Positions 37,533 to 46,985 of a stretch of 64,000 nucleotides of DNA are shown piece after piece. The DNA lies in assembly GCF_947497275.1 (NCBI RefSeq), contig NZ_CANMFS010000004.1, forward strand, positions 1 to 64,000. Reading direction: 5' to 3'. Numbering within the stretch: position 1 is the first letter of the stretch; each line of letters begins with the position of its first letter. Source of the stretch: an uncultured Sulfitobacter sp. (GTDB taxonomy: Bacteria; Pseudomonadota; Alphaproteobacteria; Rhodobacterales; Rhodobacteraceae). Under the pieces are notes generated by a model, which worked only from the letters and a program-made list of their open reading frames with translations, made no database searches and was not told the origin of the DNA. The position numbers were made by a program, and so were the translations under genes.

Positions 37533-38179
37533 ACCCCGCCTCTATTTCCCATCATCTCGACGATGCCACGCTCTTGGCCTATGCCGCCGGCACGCTTCCT
37601 GAGGCGTTCGACCTGATGGTTGCGACGCATCTGTCTCTTTGCGATGTCTGTCGTGCGGCTGCCGGCGCGTTCGACGTCCTTGGCGCTGCCGTCACACTGG
37701 ACGACGCGCCTTGCGCGCAGATGGACGCAGGCAGTCTGCAAAGCGTGATCGCCCATTTGCCTGATATGCAGGCGCGGCCGCTGCGGGCGAAGCCAGCCGG
37801 GATCATTCCTGCGCCGTTGCAAGACTATATCGGCGGTAATCTGGATGCCGTGCGCTGGCGGCCGATCGGCATGGGGGTCAAACAGGCGATCTTGAAGACA
37901 TCCGGGACTGCCACGGCGCGGCTCTTATCTATTCCTGCCGGGGCGGCGATGCCGGATCACGGACACCACGGTACCGAGATGACGATGGTGCTGGACGGCG
38001 CGTTCCGGGACGAGGACGCGTATTTCGCGCGCGGCGACGTCGAGATTGCCGACAGCGATGTGCACCACACGCCCATCGCGGACATTGGCGCGGACTGCAT
38101 CTGTCTGGCAGTGACCGATGCACCTTTGCAATTCGACGGTGTCCTCGCACGGATCTGGCAAAAAATCATCCGCATCTGA
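37529..38179 (+). CDS. chrR: ChrR, zinc-binding anti-sigma factor
   Basis: This 216-residue protein sequesters RpoE until singlet oxygen appears. The anti-sigma domain (about 1-85) contains the zinc ligands His9, His34, Cys38 and Cys41 (THLSLCDVC), offset by three from R. sphaeroides ChrR His6/His31/Cys35/Cys38. The C-terminal cupin domain (about 100-200) has GHHGTEMTMVLDG and SDVHHTPIAD with metal-binding histidines and Glu; in R. sphaeroides this domain is needed for the response. Cognate to the sigma gene just upstream. Confidence 0.94.
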   Translation: MNPASISHHLDDATLLAYAAGTLPEAFDLMVATHLSLCDVCRAAAGAFDVLGAAVTLDDAPCAQMDAGSLQSVIAHLPDMQARPLRAKPAGIIPAPLQDYIGGNLDAVRWRPIGMGVKQAILKTSGTATARLLSIPAGAAMPDHGHHGTEMTMVLDGAFRDEDAYFARGDVEIADSDVHHTPIADIGADCICLAVTDAPLQFDGVLARIWQKIIRI

Positions 38180-38192
38180 ACCGCAAGCCAGC

Positions 38193-39419
38193 TTAGGCGC
38201 CGTGCCCTTTTACCGGGTCGAGCGGCAACACTGGCTGCGTTTCGTCTTTTTCGAGTTCCTCGAAATCGAAATTGTCGAGCCGCGCCGCGCGTTTGCCCGC
38301 CCGCTCCGCTGCTGTTCCGATGCCATCGAGATCTTCGCGTGCCTGACGGAAATGCGTATCGAGCTTTCCAACACGGTTAACTACCAGTTCCACATCGCGG
38401 TGAAGCATCTTCAGCGTTTTGCGGATCTCACCGGCCTGCGCCCGCATCCGCGCGTCTTTCAGAATGGCGCGCATGGTGTTCAGCGTGGCCATGCAGGTGG
38501 TCGGCGACACGATCCAGACCCGCGCGTCGAACCCTTCGCGCACAAGTTCAGGAAAGTTGGCGTGCAATTCGGCATAGACCGCTTCGGATGGCAGAAACAT
38601 CAGCGCGCCATCGGCGGTTTCTCCCTCCAGGATGTATTTCTCCGAGATATCGCGGATGTGTTTGCGCACCGATGTCCGCATGTTTGCGGTTGCCGATTTA
38701 AGTTCCCAATCCGTCTTCGCCCGGCGCAGCGCCTCGTAGGCCTCAAGGGGGAATTTACTGTCGATCACGATCGGGCCGGGTGGATCGGGCAAATGGATCA
38801 GGCAGTCTGCCCGACGCCCGTTCGACAAGGTCTGCTGCATTGCATAGCTGTCGCTTGGCAGTGCCTTCGATACAATGTCGTGCAGCTGGATCTCACCAAA
38901 GGCGCCGCGGGTCTGCTTGTTGCTCAATATATCCTGCAACGACAGCACATCGCCCGACAGTTTGGTGATATTGTCCTGTGCCTTGTCGATGGCCGAGAGG
39001 CGCTCTTGCAGTTGCGTCAGGCTGGTCGTGGTTTTCTGCGAAGAGCCGTGCAGCGTCTGGTTCATCCGCTCTTGCATTTCCGCCAACGCCCGCGCTGATT
39101 TCGCGGCATTGTCGGCAAGCCGCTCCTGCATCTGAAGCTGGACGGTGTTAAGCCGCGCCTCGATGCTGTGCACAAGCTGGGCCTGCGCGTTGGCTTGCGT
39201 ATCGGAGACGGTCTGCAGATTGCCGCGCAGATGGTCCTGTCCGGCGCTGAGCGCGTTCATCTGTTGCGCCAGTGGCTCAGCCAGACGCGCGGACCGTGAC
39301 GCTGTGCGCAAGACGATGATCAAAAGGATCAGGATCAACAGCACGATCAGAACCGCAGCTGCGCCGACAAACGCGACAGGCTGTGACAGATCGAACTGGT
39401 ACGGCCCAATCTGGATCAT
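38193..39419 (-). CDS. rmuC: RmuC, DNA recombination protein
   Basis: A 408-residue member of the RmuC family (PF02646), which limits recombination at inverted repeats and contains a PD-(D/E)xK-like nuclease core. The N terminus has a single membrane helix (about 15-37: [20 protein letters not shown]), then a long coiled coil (about 60-180), and then the RmuC domain with [32 protein letters not shown] and [15 protein letters not shown]. It begins in the stop of mutL with a 4-base overlap, so both are in one operon and probably share a mismatch/recombination theme. It converges on chrR, 13 bases away. Confidence 0.93.
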   Translation of the reverse strand: MIQIGPYQFDLSQPVAFVGAAAVLIVLLILILLIIVLRTASRSARLAEPLAQQMNALSAGQDHLRGNLQTVSDTQANAQAQLVHSIEARLNTVQLQMQERLADNAAKSARALAEMQERMNQTLHGSSQKTTTSLTQLQERLSAIDKAQDNITKLSGDVLSLQDILSNKQTRGAFGEIQLHDIVSKALPSDSYAMQQTLSNGRRADCLIHLPDPPGPIVIDSKFPLEAYEALRRAKTDWELKSATANMRTSVRKHIRDISEKYILEGETADGALMFLPSEAVYAELHANFPELVREGFDARVWIVSPTTCMATLNTMRAILKDARMRAQAGEIRKTLKMLHRDVELVVNRVGKLDTHFRQAREDLDGIGTAAERAGKRAARLDNFDFEELEKDETQPVLPLDPVKGHGA

Positions 39420-41260
39420 GTACGCCCGAAAAGACGTTCGATGTCGCTTAGCTTTAGCTCAACATACGTGGGCCGTCCGTGGTTGCACTGACCTGAATGC
39501 GGCGTCGCCTCCATCTCGCGCAGCAACGCATCCATCTCTTCGCCACGCATCCGGCGACCAGATCGGATCGAGCCATGGCACGCCACCCGGCTGAGGATCG
39601 CTTCGATGCGGGACTGCACCAACAGGCTCTCGCCTTCCCCCTTAAGTTCGTCCAGAATATCGCGCAGCATCGCCTCGGCGTTGACCTCGCCTAGAATGGC
39701 GGGGGTTTCGCGCACGGCAACCGCATCGCCGCCGAACGGCTCGACCGTAAGCCCGAACCGCGCGAGGTCGTCCGCAACGCTCAGCAATGCGGCGCGATCA
39801 CCGGATGACAGTTGCACGATCTCGGGGATGAGCAGCGATTGCGCAGGCACCCCGTTCTCTGCCATCTGTTTTTTGAGCTTTTCGTAGACCAGACGCTCGT
39901 GCGCCGCGTGCTGGTCGACAATGACCATGCCGGTGGCGGTCTGCGCGATGATATAGTTTTCGTGTACCTGCCCCCGTGCCGTGCCCAGCGGATAATCCTC
40001 AGGCTCCCGTTGATCGGCTGACGGGGCTTGCGCCACAGCCTCCACGCGGCCCCAAACCCCACGCGTTTCCGCGAAACCGGGCTCTTGCGCCCGGTACGCG
40101 GCTTGTCGCGCACCGGCGGAGGGGCGATCCATCTGATAAACCCGCGCGGCACCCAGCGGCTCCGGGCGCATTGCGCCAAGGGTGGCATCCGCCACGGTGG
40201 TCGACGCGCGGTGACCGGCGTTGGCCAGACCATGACGCAGCGCGGACACGATCAACCCCCGCACGACACCGGGATCGCGAAAGCGGACTTCGGATTTCGC
40301 GGGGTGCACGTTCACATCAACGAGGGTCGGATCGCAATCGACGAAGAGGGCCGCCGCCGGGTGCCTGTCGCGGCTCAAAAAGTCAAAATACGCGCCCCGC
40401 AAGGCGCCGATCAGCATCTTGTCCTTCACCGGGCGTCCGTTGACGAAAAGATACTGTGCGACGGCCGATCCACGCGAATAGGTCGGAAGCGCGGCAAACC
40501 CGGTCAGGTGAAGCCCCTCCCGCTCGGCGTCGATAGGCAGCGCGTTTTCAGAGAAATCGCGCCCGAGGACCTGCCGCAAACGCCCGCTGAGCGCACTGAA
40601 AAGCTCACCCTGCTCGGCTTCGGCGCGAAACACCTCTCGGCCCGCGCCATCGCCTGAAACGTCCCGCAGGACGAAGCGGACGAAAGGCTCTGCCATTGCA
40701 AGCCGCTTGATGACATCGCCGATGGCCTGTGCCTCGGCTCGGTCGGTGCGCAGGAATTTCAGACGTGCGGGCGTGGCGTAGAACAGATCCCGCAACGTGA
40801 CCGTCGTGCCCGCAGAAAGAGCGGCGGGTCTGACTGGATCGGCGCGGCCCCCCGTCACCGAAATCTCTGCGCCGTCATGGCCGGCCGCGCGGCTGGTGAT
40901 GGTCAATCGCCCCACCGCGCCCAACGATGGCAACGCTTCGCCTCGGAATCCGAAGGAATGGATGTTCAACAGGTCGGAGCCGTCAATCTTGGACGTGGCA
41001 TGTCGCGATAGAGCCAGCGGCAGATCATCGCCCGCGATGCCGCATCCGTCGTCCGTGACCCGGATCAATGTCTTGCCGCCATCGGCATACTCGACCGTGA
41101 TGCGCTGAGCCCCCGCATCAATCGCGTTTTCGACCAGTTCCTTGACGGCGGATGCGGGTCGTTCGACAACCTCACCGGCAGCGATCCGGTTAACCGCCGT
41201 CTCATCGAGCTGACGGATGACCGGCTGTGCGGCGCCTATCTTGGGGATGCTCTGTGCCAT
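39416..41260 (-). CDS. mutL: MutL, DNA mismatch repair protein
   Basis: The 614-residue GHKL ATPase that couples mismatch recognition by MutS to downstream nicking. N-terminal motifs: [58 protein letters not shown]. The C-terminal dimerisation domain (about 430-610) ends in [10 protein letters not shown] and a final [13 protein letters not shown]. The endonuclease [14 protein letters not shown] block is present, although the full DQHAx2Ex4E endonuclease site must be compared with E. coli-type (lacking) members; I do not claim nicking activity. Preceded by a weak site, start ATG 41260. Confidence 0.96.
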   Translation of the reverse strand: MAQSIPKIGAAQPVIRQLDETAVNRIAAGEVVERPASAVKELVENAIDAGAQRITVEYADGGKTLIRVTDDGCGIAGDDLPLALSRHATSKIDGSDLLNIHSFGFRGEALPSLGAVGRLTITSRAAGHDGAEISVTGGRADPVRPAALSAGTTVTLRDLFYATPARLKFLRTDRAEAQAIGDVIKRLAMAEPFVRFVLRDVSGDGAGREVFRAEAEQGELFSALSGRLRQVLGRDFSENALPIDAEREGLHLTGFAALPTYSRGSAVAQYLFVNGRPVKDKMLIGALRGAYFDFLSRDRHPAAALFVDCDPTLVDVNVHPAKSEVRFRDPGVVRGLIVSALRHGLANAGHRASTTVADATLGAMRPEPLGAARVYQMDRPSAGARQAAYRAQEPGFAETRGVWGRVEAVAQAPSADQREPEDYPLGTARGQVHENYIIAQTATGMVIVDQHAAHERLVYEKLKKQMAENGVPAQSLLIPEIVQLSSGDRAALLSVADDLARFGLTVEPFGGDAVAVRETPAILGEVNAEAMLRDILDELKGEGESLLVQSRIEAILSRVACHGSIRSGRRMRGEEMDALLREMEATPHSGQCNHGRPTYVELKLSDIERLFGRT

Positions 41261-41357
41261 GACGCAATACCTAGCATAGCGACCGGGGATCTTGAAAGCC
41301 GGTGCGGCGTCTTATCCACCGCTATTTTCAGGCGCTCCGGTCACCCGGAAACAGTCA

Positions 41358-41379
41358 GGCCGGACATTGCTGTCCGGCC
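41358..41379. other. Perfect 9-bp hairpin, TTGC loop
   Basis: GGCCGGACA (41358-41366) pairs perfectly with TGTCCGGCC (41371-41379) across a TTGC loop. There is no T-run on either side, so it is not a classic terminator. On the minus strand it lies about 45 bases after the small frame at 41425-41562 and could define its 3' end. Confidence 0.55.
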
Positions 41380-41424
41380 CGCCGCTCGTCCGACCGTCGC
41401 TGAGACGTCTGTTGTTTTTGATTA

Positions 41425-41562
41425 TCAGCTGGGTAAGTCTAACCGCTGGCCTATCTGGATCGGCTCGGACGATTGTAGCGTAATATCGGTGCGCTGTGTG
41501 GGTGAAGGACGGGATACGGCAAGTTTGGAAAGATCTGTGCCGTGCGCTGTCAATCGAATCAT
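41425..41562 (-). CDS. Possible small protein, 45 residues
   Basis: An ATG-to-TGA frame on the minus strand with GGGG six bases upstream of the ATG. The product starts MIRLTAHGTDLSKLAVSRPS and ends SEPIQIGQRLDLPS. The end resembles the last strand of a LysM-type repeat (IQIGQRLDLP), but one cannot call a domain from so little. It lies in the mutL-uraH spacer and is followed by a hairpin. Coding status is uncertain. Confidence 0.25.
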   Translation of the reverse strand: MIRLTAHGTDLSKLAVSRPSPTQRTDITLQSSEPIQIGQRLDLPS

Positions 41563-41651
41563 AGTCACCCCATCACGTCGACCATTGATTTAGCCGCCGA
41601 ACATCATAAATTCGGGCCAATCGTGGATCTGGACCCAGATATAGACGCAGA

Positions 41652-41706
41652 CTGATTCGCAGGTCAAAACAAAAACGAATCGTTTTGCAAAAATTGAGCG
41701 AATCAG
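41652..41706. promoter_or_regulatory. Nested palindrome upstream of uraH (candidate operator)
   Basis: Two perfect inverted repeats share the same centre, base 41679. The inner one is AAAACGA (41672-41678), A, TCGTTTT (41680-41686). The outer one is CTGATTCGC (41652-41660) and GCGAATCAG (41698-41706). The 11-base flanks between them do not pair. Such a two-level dyad is typical of a dimer or tetramer regulator site. It ends 74 bases before the uraH ATG, so uraH control is the natural guess. Confidence 0.55.
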
Positions 41707-41780
41707 TTGAGATCGGTGCAGGCACGGGCGACGATGTGCGGCGTGCGCACTGTCGCGGGATGGATCACAGGAGCAACACC

Positions 41781-42140
41781 ATGTCTGACGGATACCTAAC
41801 AACTCACGTTCTCGATACCGCACGCGGGTGCCCTGCCGAAGGGGTGCACATCACGCTCTTTCGGCTCGAAGGCATCGCCCGCACAAAGGTGACAGAGATG
41901 ACGACCAATGCGGATGGCCGGACAGACAAGCAAATCCTGACCCCCACGACCCTCCGCACCGGTGTTTATGAGTTGGTCTTTGCCACAGGGGCATATCTGG
42001 ATGCCATAGGTACGCCCGCCGAGTCACCGCGTTTTCTGGGCGACATTCCTGTCCGCTTCGGCATTTCGGACCCGGATGCACATTATCACGTGCCGCTGCT
42101 CCTCTCTGCGTTTGGCTACAGCACCTATCGCGGCAGTTGA
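41781..42140 (+). CDS. uraH: 5-hydroxyisourate hydrolase (transthyretin-related)
   Basis: The enzyme that converts 5-hydroxyisourate, the product of urate oxidation, to OHCU in purine degradation. It is 119 residues and carries the signatures LTTHVLDTARGCPAEG (N-terminal His), FPVRFG-like DIPVRFGISDPDAHYHVPLL, and the C-terminal tetrapeptide YRGS that identifies TRP/HIU hydrolases against transthyretin. ATG 41781 follows CAGGAG; the frame is open upstream but out of family. It lacks a signal peptide. No uricase, OHCU decarboxylase or allantoinase gene is adjacent, so it stands apart from its pathway. Confidence 0.94.
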   Translation: MSDGYLTTHVLDTARGCPAEGVHITLFRLEGIARTKVTEMTTNADGRTDKQILTPTTLRTGVYELVFATGAYLDAIGTPAESPRFLGDIPVRFGISDPDAHYHVPLLLSAFGYSTYRGS

Positions 42141-42233
42141 CGGGGCGGGTGACGTTGTGGCGCATCTCTTGCATTGCCTGCGTCGGCCATGCGACCCTTG
42201 CGAGATCCGGCGACAAAGAAAGCGACCCATTCC

Positions 42234-43235
42234 ATGTCTGTTGAAACGACCGCTGCGCCCGCAACCCGGGCGCACCACCTTCCGCAAGTGACAGAGGCGC
42301 GCAACGCCGGTATGCCGCTTGACCTTGAATGGGTTCTGAGCGCGCAGGCGAATACTTCGGCGATCGAACGCCGCGCCGCCAGCCTGCCGGCACGACGGTC
42401 CGTCAAAAAGACGCATCAGGCCGCTTGGCTGCTCAAGGCAGTGACCTGCATCGACCTGACGACCTTGTCGGGCGACGACACCGCGCGGCGGGTCGAGCGG
42501 CTGTGCGCCAAAGCGCGTCAGCCGGTGGCGCCATCTTTGCTGGATGCGCTGGGCATGGATCCGATCACCACCGGTGCCGTCTGTGTCTATCACGAGATGA
42601 TCGCGCCCGCCGTCGCAGCCCTGCATGGCACCGGCATACCCGTGGCCGCCGTGTCCACCGGATTTCCTGCAGGTCTTTCACCCCTGCCCCTGCGTATCGC
42701 CGAGATCGAGCAGAGCGTGGACGCAGGCGCGCAGGAGATCGATATCGTGATTTCGCGCCGCCATGTGTTGAGCGGTGACTGGGACGCGCTTTATACCGAG
42801 ATGAAGGCCTTTCGTGCGGCGTGCGGGGATGCACATGTCAAGGCGATCCTTGCCACCGGAGAGTTGGGCAGCCTGCGCAACGTCGCGCGTGCCTCGCTGG
42901 TGTGCATGATGGCGGGGGCCGATTTCATCAAGACCTCGACCGGCAAGGAAAGCGTGAATGCGACGCTTCCCGTCAGTCTGGTAATGATACGTGCAATCCG
43001 CGATTATCACGAGCGTACAGGCTTTCGTATAGGCTACAAGCCTGCGGGCGGCATCTCGAAAGCCAAGGACGCGATCACCTATCTTGCGCTCATCAAGGAA
43101 GAGCTGGGCGACCGCTGGTTGCAGCCCGATCTGTTCCGCTTCGGCGCGTCCTCACTGCTCAATGACATCGAACGGCAACTGGAACACCACGTCAGCGGCA
43201 ACTACTCCGCCGGTTACCGCCACGCCGCAAGCTAA
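42234..43235 (+). CDS. deoC: Deoxyribose-phosphate aldolase
   Basis: A 333-residue class I aldolase that splits 2-deoxyribose-5-phosphate into acetaldehyde and glyceraldehyde-3-phosphate. The Schiff-base lysine is in DFIKTSTGKESVNATL, the proton-relay lysine in FRIGYKPAGGISKAK, and the early Asp in VTCIDLTTLSGDD. It is the longer form (about 330, with an N-terminal extension of about 75) rather than the 250-residue E. coli form. I start at ATG 42234. The next gene is an aldehyde dehydrogenase 26 bases downstream, which would take the acetaldehyde to acetate. Confidence 0.94.
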   Translation: MSVETTAAPATRAHHLPQVTEARNAGMPLDLEWVLSAQANTSAIERRAASLPARRSVKKTHQAAWLLKAVTCIDLTTLSGDDTARRVERLCAKARQPVAPSLLDALGMDPITTGAVCVYHEMIAPAVAALHGTGIPVAAVSTGFPAGLSPLPLRIAEIEQSVDAGAQEIDIVISRRHVLSGDWDALYTEMKAFRAACGDAHVKAILATGELGSLRNVARASLVCMMAGADFIKTSTGKESVNATLPVSLVMIRAIRDYHERTGFRIGYKPAGGISKAKDAITYLALIKEELGDRWLQPDLFRFGASSLLNDIERQLEHHVSGNYSAGYRHAAS

Positions 43236-43261
43236 ATTGCTCCGATCAAAGGCCTTTCTTA

Positions 43262-45598
43262 ATGACCGTATCCGAGATTTTTGACACCATGGACTATGGA
43301 CCCGCACCCGAATCCGCCGCAGAGGCGCTGGCATGGATCGTCGATCAAGGCGGGCGGTTCGGTCATTTCATAGACGGTGCGATGACCGCCCCCAGCGATG
43401 TTTTCGAAAGCCGCAACCCGGCGACAGGCGAAGTGTTGGCGCATCTGAGTCAGGCCAGTCAAGACGATGTAGATACCGCCGTCACCGCTGCCCGCCGCGC
43501 CCAGCCGAAGTGGGAGAAATCCGGCGGTGCGGCACGGGCGCGTGTCCTCTACGCGCTCGCACGTCTTTTGCAGAAACACAGTCGGCTTTTCGCCGTGCTG
43601 GAATGTCTCGACAACGGCAAACCGATCCGCGAGGCGCGGGATATTGACGTGCCGCTGGCGCAGCGGCATTTCTATTTCCACGCAGGCATGGCGCAACTGA
43701 TGGCCAGCGAACTGCCCGATGCGGCGGCCCTTGGGGTCTGCGGACAGATCATTCCGTGGAACTTCCCCCTGCTGATGCTGGCATGGAAAGTCGCGCCCGC
43801 GCTGGCGATGGGCAATACCGTGGTCCTGAAACCAGCCGAGTACACGTCGCTGACGGCGCTTCTGTTCGCGGACATCTGCCGTCAGGCGGGTGTGCCGAAA
43901 GGTGTTGTGAACATCGTCACCGGCGACGGCGCAGTGGGCGAGATGATCGTGAACGCGGACGTAGACAAGATTGCCTTCACCGGCTCAACCGCCGTTGGTC
44001 GCCGCATCCGCGAAGCGACAGCCGGGACCGGCAAGGCGCTAACGCTGGAACTGGGAGGTAAATCCCCGTACATCGTGTTCGACGATGCCGATCTGGATTC
44101 CGCCGTCGAAGGATTGGTCGATGCGATCTGGTTCAATCAGGGTCAGGTCTGCTGCGCAGGATCGCGTCTATTGGTGCATGAACCGGTGGCGGACGCATTT
44201 CATGCCAAGCTGCGCGCGCGCATGGACAAGCTGCGCATCGGCAGCCCGCTGGACAAATCCATCGACGTGGGCGCGATCGTGGATCCCGCACAGTTGCAGG
44301 CGATCACGCAACTTGTCGACGCCAACACCGCCGGTCATACCCATGTTGCCGCTGGCGCGTTGCCTGACGAAGGCAGCTTTTACCCCCCGACGCTGATCAC
44401 CGGCCTGAACCCCGCCGATACATTGATGCAGGAAGAGATTTTTGGCCCTGTCCTTGTCTCGACAACCTTCCGCACGCCCGAAGAGGCGGTGGGCATTGCC
44501 AATAACTCGCGCTATGGCCTTGCCGCCACCGTCTGGAGCGAGAACGTGAACCTCGCGCTCGATATCGCGCCGAAACTGGCCGCTGGCATCGTTTGGATCA
44601 ATGGTACGAACCTAATGGATGCCGCCGCAGGTTTCGGTGGTGTGCGCGAAAGCGGGTTTGGGCGTGAAGGCGGATGGGAAGGTCTTGCCGCCTATACCAA
44701 GCCGAATGCGGTCTTCAAAAAGTGGCATGCGACTGCGGCCATGACCGGCGATGGTGGCCCCTCGGACGGCATCGACCGCACCGCGAAACTGTATATCGGC
44801 GGCAAGCAGGCGCGCCCCGACAGCGGCTATTCCGCGCCGGTCTGGGCCAAGAACGGCACCCTGCTGGGCCACGCGTCACAGGCCAATCGCAAGGATCTGC
44901 GCAACGCGGTCGAGGCGGCGCATGCGGCCAAGGCCTGGAGCAGGACCACCGGCCATCTGCGGGCGCAGATCCTGTATTACATCGCGGAGAATCTCAGCGC
45001 CCGTGCGGATGAATTCACCAAGCGGCTGAACGCAATGCAGGGCGGCAAGACCGGCGCACAGGAGGTCGAAATCGCGGTGCAGTCGCTATTCACCTACGCC
45101 GCGTGGGCAGACAAATACGATGGGCAGGTCCACGGCGTGCCGATCCGCGGTGTTGCCCTCGCGATGAAAGAGCCAGTCGGCGTGATTGGTGCCCTTTGCG
45201 CACAGGATGCGCCTCTGCTTGGTCTGGTGGGTGTCATGGCGCCCGCCATTGCGATGGGCAACCGCGTGATCCTCACCGCGAGCGAGCCGTTCCCGTTGTC
45301 GGCGACCGACTTTGTGCAAGTGCTGGAAACCTCCGACGTGCCCGCCGGTGTCGTCAATATCCTAACAGGCCCGCACGCCGATATAGCCAGCCCAATGGCG
45401 CGGCATATGGACATTGACGCGGTCTGGAGTTTTTCCGATCCGGATTTGGACAGGGACATCGAAGCAGGTGCTGCGTCAAATCTGAAGCGCACCTGGGTCC
45501 AGAATGGCAAGGCGATCAATTGGCAGGACTTGGATGCCAAGCGTTTTCTTCAGGCATCGACCGAGGTCAAGAACATCTGGGTACCGTACGGAGAATAA
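43262..45598 (+). CDS. ALDH16-family aldehyde dehydrogenase with C-terminal pseudo-ALDH domain
   Basis: The 778-residue protein contains two ALDH-fold halves. The first (about 20-500) is a complete enzyme: [34 protein letters not shown], catalytic Glu in [16 protein letters not shown], nucleophilic Cys in [14 protein letters not shown], and EIFGPVL. The second (about 510-778) resembles an ALDH N-terminal half ([20 protein letters not shown] and later [20 protein letters not shown]) but lacks an equivalent Cys/Glu pair and ends early. This is the layout of ALDH16, first structurally described from Loktanella. Context with deoC suggests acetaldehyde or a related aldehyde. Confidence 0.92.
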   Translation: MTVSEIFDTMDYGPAPESAAEALAWIVDQGGRFGHFIDGAMTAPSDVFESRNPATGEVLAHLSQASQDDVDTAVTAARRAQPKWEKSGGAARARVLYALARLLQKHSRLFAVLECLDNGKPIREARDIDVPLAQRHFYFHAGMAQLMASELPDAAALGVCGQIIPWNFPLLMLAWKVAPALAMGNTVVLKPAEYTSLTALLFADICRQAGVPKGVVNIVTGDGAVGEMIVNADVDKIAFTGSTAVGRRIREATAGTGKALTLELGGKSPYIVFDDADLDSAVEGLVDAIWFNQGQVCCAGSRLLVHEPVADAFHAKLRARMDKLRIGSPLDKSIDVGAIVDPAQLQAITQLVDANTAGHTHVAAGALPDEGSFYPPTLITGLNPADTLMQEEIFGPVLVSTTFRTPEEAVGIANNSRYGLAATVWSENVNLALDIAPKLAAGIVWINGTNLMDAAAGFGGVRESGFGREGGWEGLAAYTKPNAVFKKWHATAAMTGDGGPSDGIDRTAKLYIGGKQARPDSGYSAPVWAKNGTLLGHASQANRKDLRNAVEAAHAAKAWSRTTGHLRAQILYYIAENLSARADEFTKRLNAMQGGKTGAQEVEIAVQSLFTYAAWADKYDGQVHGVPIRGVALAMKEPVGVIGALCAQDAPLLGLVGVMAPAIAMGNRVILTASEPFPLSATDFVQVLETSDVPAGVVNILTGPHADIASPMARHMDIDAVWSFSDPDLDRDIEAGAASNLKRTWVQNGKAINWQDLDAKRFLQASTEVKNIWVPYGE

Positions 45599-45608
45599 GA
45601 CGCGGATT

Positions 45609-45641
45609 GGCGCAACTGCCGTTTCAAACGAAAGTTGCGCC
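45609..45641. terminator. Hairpin between ALDH16 and the M16 peptidase genes
   Basis: GGCGCAACT (45609-45617) pairs with AGTTGCGCC (45633-45641) over a 15-base loop. It stands between the two convergent operons and no clear T-run follows, so it may work as a weak bidirectional terminator. Confidence 0.5.
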
Positions 45642-45653
45642 TGTTCTTGCGGA

Positions 45654-46985
45654 TCAGTCAGTCGTTCCGTCTTCAAGGCCCTCGGGCTTGCCCACCACCA
45701 CGAAATGCAGATCATCCGGCGCAAGCAAGGACTGCGCCACGCGGGTCACATCCTCCAGCGTCACCCGCTCCACGCGCTCGTTGCGTGTCTTGACATAATC
45801 GGGGTCCAGCCCGATAGATTGCATCCCCACAAGAATGCCGGCAATCGGTCCGTTACCGTCAAATCGCAGCGGGTACGCGCCCGTCAGATAGGTCTTGGCA
45901 TCGTCAAGCTCCTGCTGGGTCACGCCATTCTCTGCTGCCTTGGCCCATTCGTCGCGGATCACGGCAATCGCTTCCGCGATCCGGTCGTTGGCGGAACTGA
46001 CCGAACCCATATACGTGTTCGCCAAATCCCGCGGGTAGAGGTAGGAATAGACACCGTAGGTCAGACCGCGCTTTTCACGCACCTCGTTCATCAAACGGCT
46101 CTCGAAAGAACCGCCGCCCAATACCTGATTAAGCACGACGGCCGCAAAATAGTCATCGTCGTCAACCGATATCCCCGTTTGCCCGAACATAGCGACGGAC
46201 TGAGGCGTATCAAAGTCCACCACCGTCGTACCGCCCTCGATCGTCGGCGTGATCTGCGGCGGCATGGAGGCACCGGTCTCAGGCAAATCGCCCAGCAGGG
46301 TGTCGATCAGGCTGCCAAGCTGTTCCGATGTGATATCGCCAACCGCCCCGATCAGAACCCGATCCTGCACGAGCACGTCGCGGTGCGCGGCCACGATATC
46401 GTCGCGCGTCAATGCGGCGACGCTTTCGGGCGTGCCTTCCTGGGGCGTGCCATAGGGGTGGTTGCCGTAAGCCATTTCCGCAAAGGTTTTGCTTGCGATC
46501 TCGTTGGGATCCTGAGAATCAAAGGCGAGACCGGACAGAACCTGTGCGCGCACCCGTTCAATATCCGCATCGTCGAAACGCGGCTTTTGGATCGCGTCGC
46601 GCAGCAGAGCAACGGACTCGTCGAAGTTCTCGGTCAGGAACCGCGCCGAAACGGTCAACTCCTCCGGCCCGGCCGAGAACCCGAATGACGTGGCAAGTGC
46701 CTCGGCGGCACGGGCAAATTCCCGGGCATCGCGATCGCCTGCACCTTCCTCAAGCAGTCCGGACATCAAATTGATCGCGCCGCGCTTGCCATCCGCATCC
46801 AGCGATGTGCCCCCCTTGAAGGCAATTTCGATGGCGACGAACGGCAGGGAGTGTTCTTCGACCAGCCATGCCTCGATCCCGCCGGGCGAGGTCACGCTCT
46901 GAATATCAACTTCGGCTTGGGCGGGCGCGACGCCGGCGAGTCCGAGAGCGGTGGCGAAGCCCAGAATAGGGATAAAGCGGATCAT
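45654..46985 (-). CDS. M16-family peptidase-like protein, catalytically silent subunit
   Basis: The 443-residue secreted partner of the adjacent M16 protease. A Sec signal peptide (about 1-24, ending in APAQA) precedes a pitrilysin fold. The HxxEH zinc motif is replaced by INLMSGLLEEGAG, so the N-terminal half cannot bind zinc; the C-terminal Arg-Tyr pair that helps bind substrate (REKRGLTYGVYS) is kept. Such subunits work as a dimer with an active one. It overlaps that gene by 4 bases. Confidence 0.92.
   Translation of the reverse strand: MIRFIPILGFATALGLAGVAPAQAEVDIQSVTSPGGIEAWLVEEHSLPFVAIEIAFKGGTSLDADGKRGAINLMSGLLEEGAGDRDAREFARAAEALATSFGFSAGPEELTVSARFLTENFDESVALLRDAIQKPRFDDADIERVRAQVLSGLAFDSQDPNEIASKTFAEMAYGNHPYGTPQEGTPESVAALTRDDIVAAHRDVLVQDRVLIGAVGDITSEQLGSLIDTLLGDLPETGASMPPQITPTIEGGTTVVDFDTPQSVAMFGQTGISVDDDDYFAAVVLNQVLGGGSFESRLMNEVREKRGLTYGVYSYLYPRDLANTYMGSVSSANDRIAEAIAVIRDEWAKAAENGVTQQELDDAKTYLTGAYPLRFDGNGPIAGILVGMQSIGLDPDYVKTRNERVERVTLEDVTRVAQSLLAPDDLHFVVVGKPEGLEDGTTD

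Larger units (their letters stand above)
41261..41780. other. 520-base control region between mutL and uraH
   Basis: This spacer between divergent mutL and uraH is unusually structured. It holds TTATCCACC, one mismatch from a DnaA box, at 41312-41320; a 9-bp hairpin at 41358-41379; a possible 45-codon frame on the minus strand at 41425-41562; and a nested palindrome centred on 41679. From 41563 to 41651 I see nothing specific. No tRNA or known small RNA is recognised. Confidence 0.5.

Noticed and set aside
41590..41823. 77-codon minus-strand frame covering the nested palindrome and the start of uraH
   Set aside because: It overlaps the uraH start and a palindromic control region; composition is Cys/Arg/His-rich and unlike a protein.
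45504..46688. 394-codon plus-strand frame across the ALDH16 end and the M16 gene
   Set aside because: It crosses a gene boundary and lies opposite a real peptidase gene.
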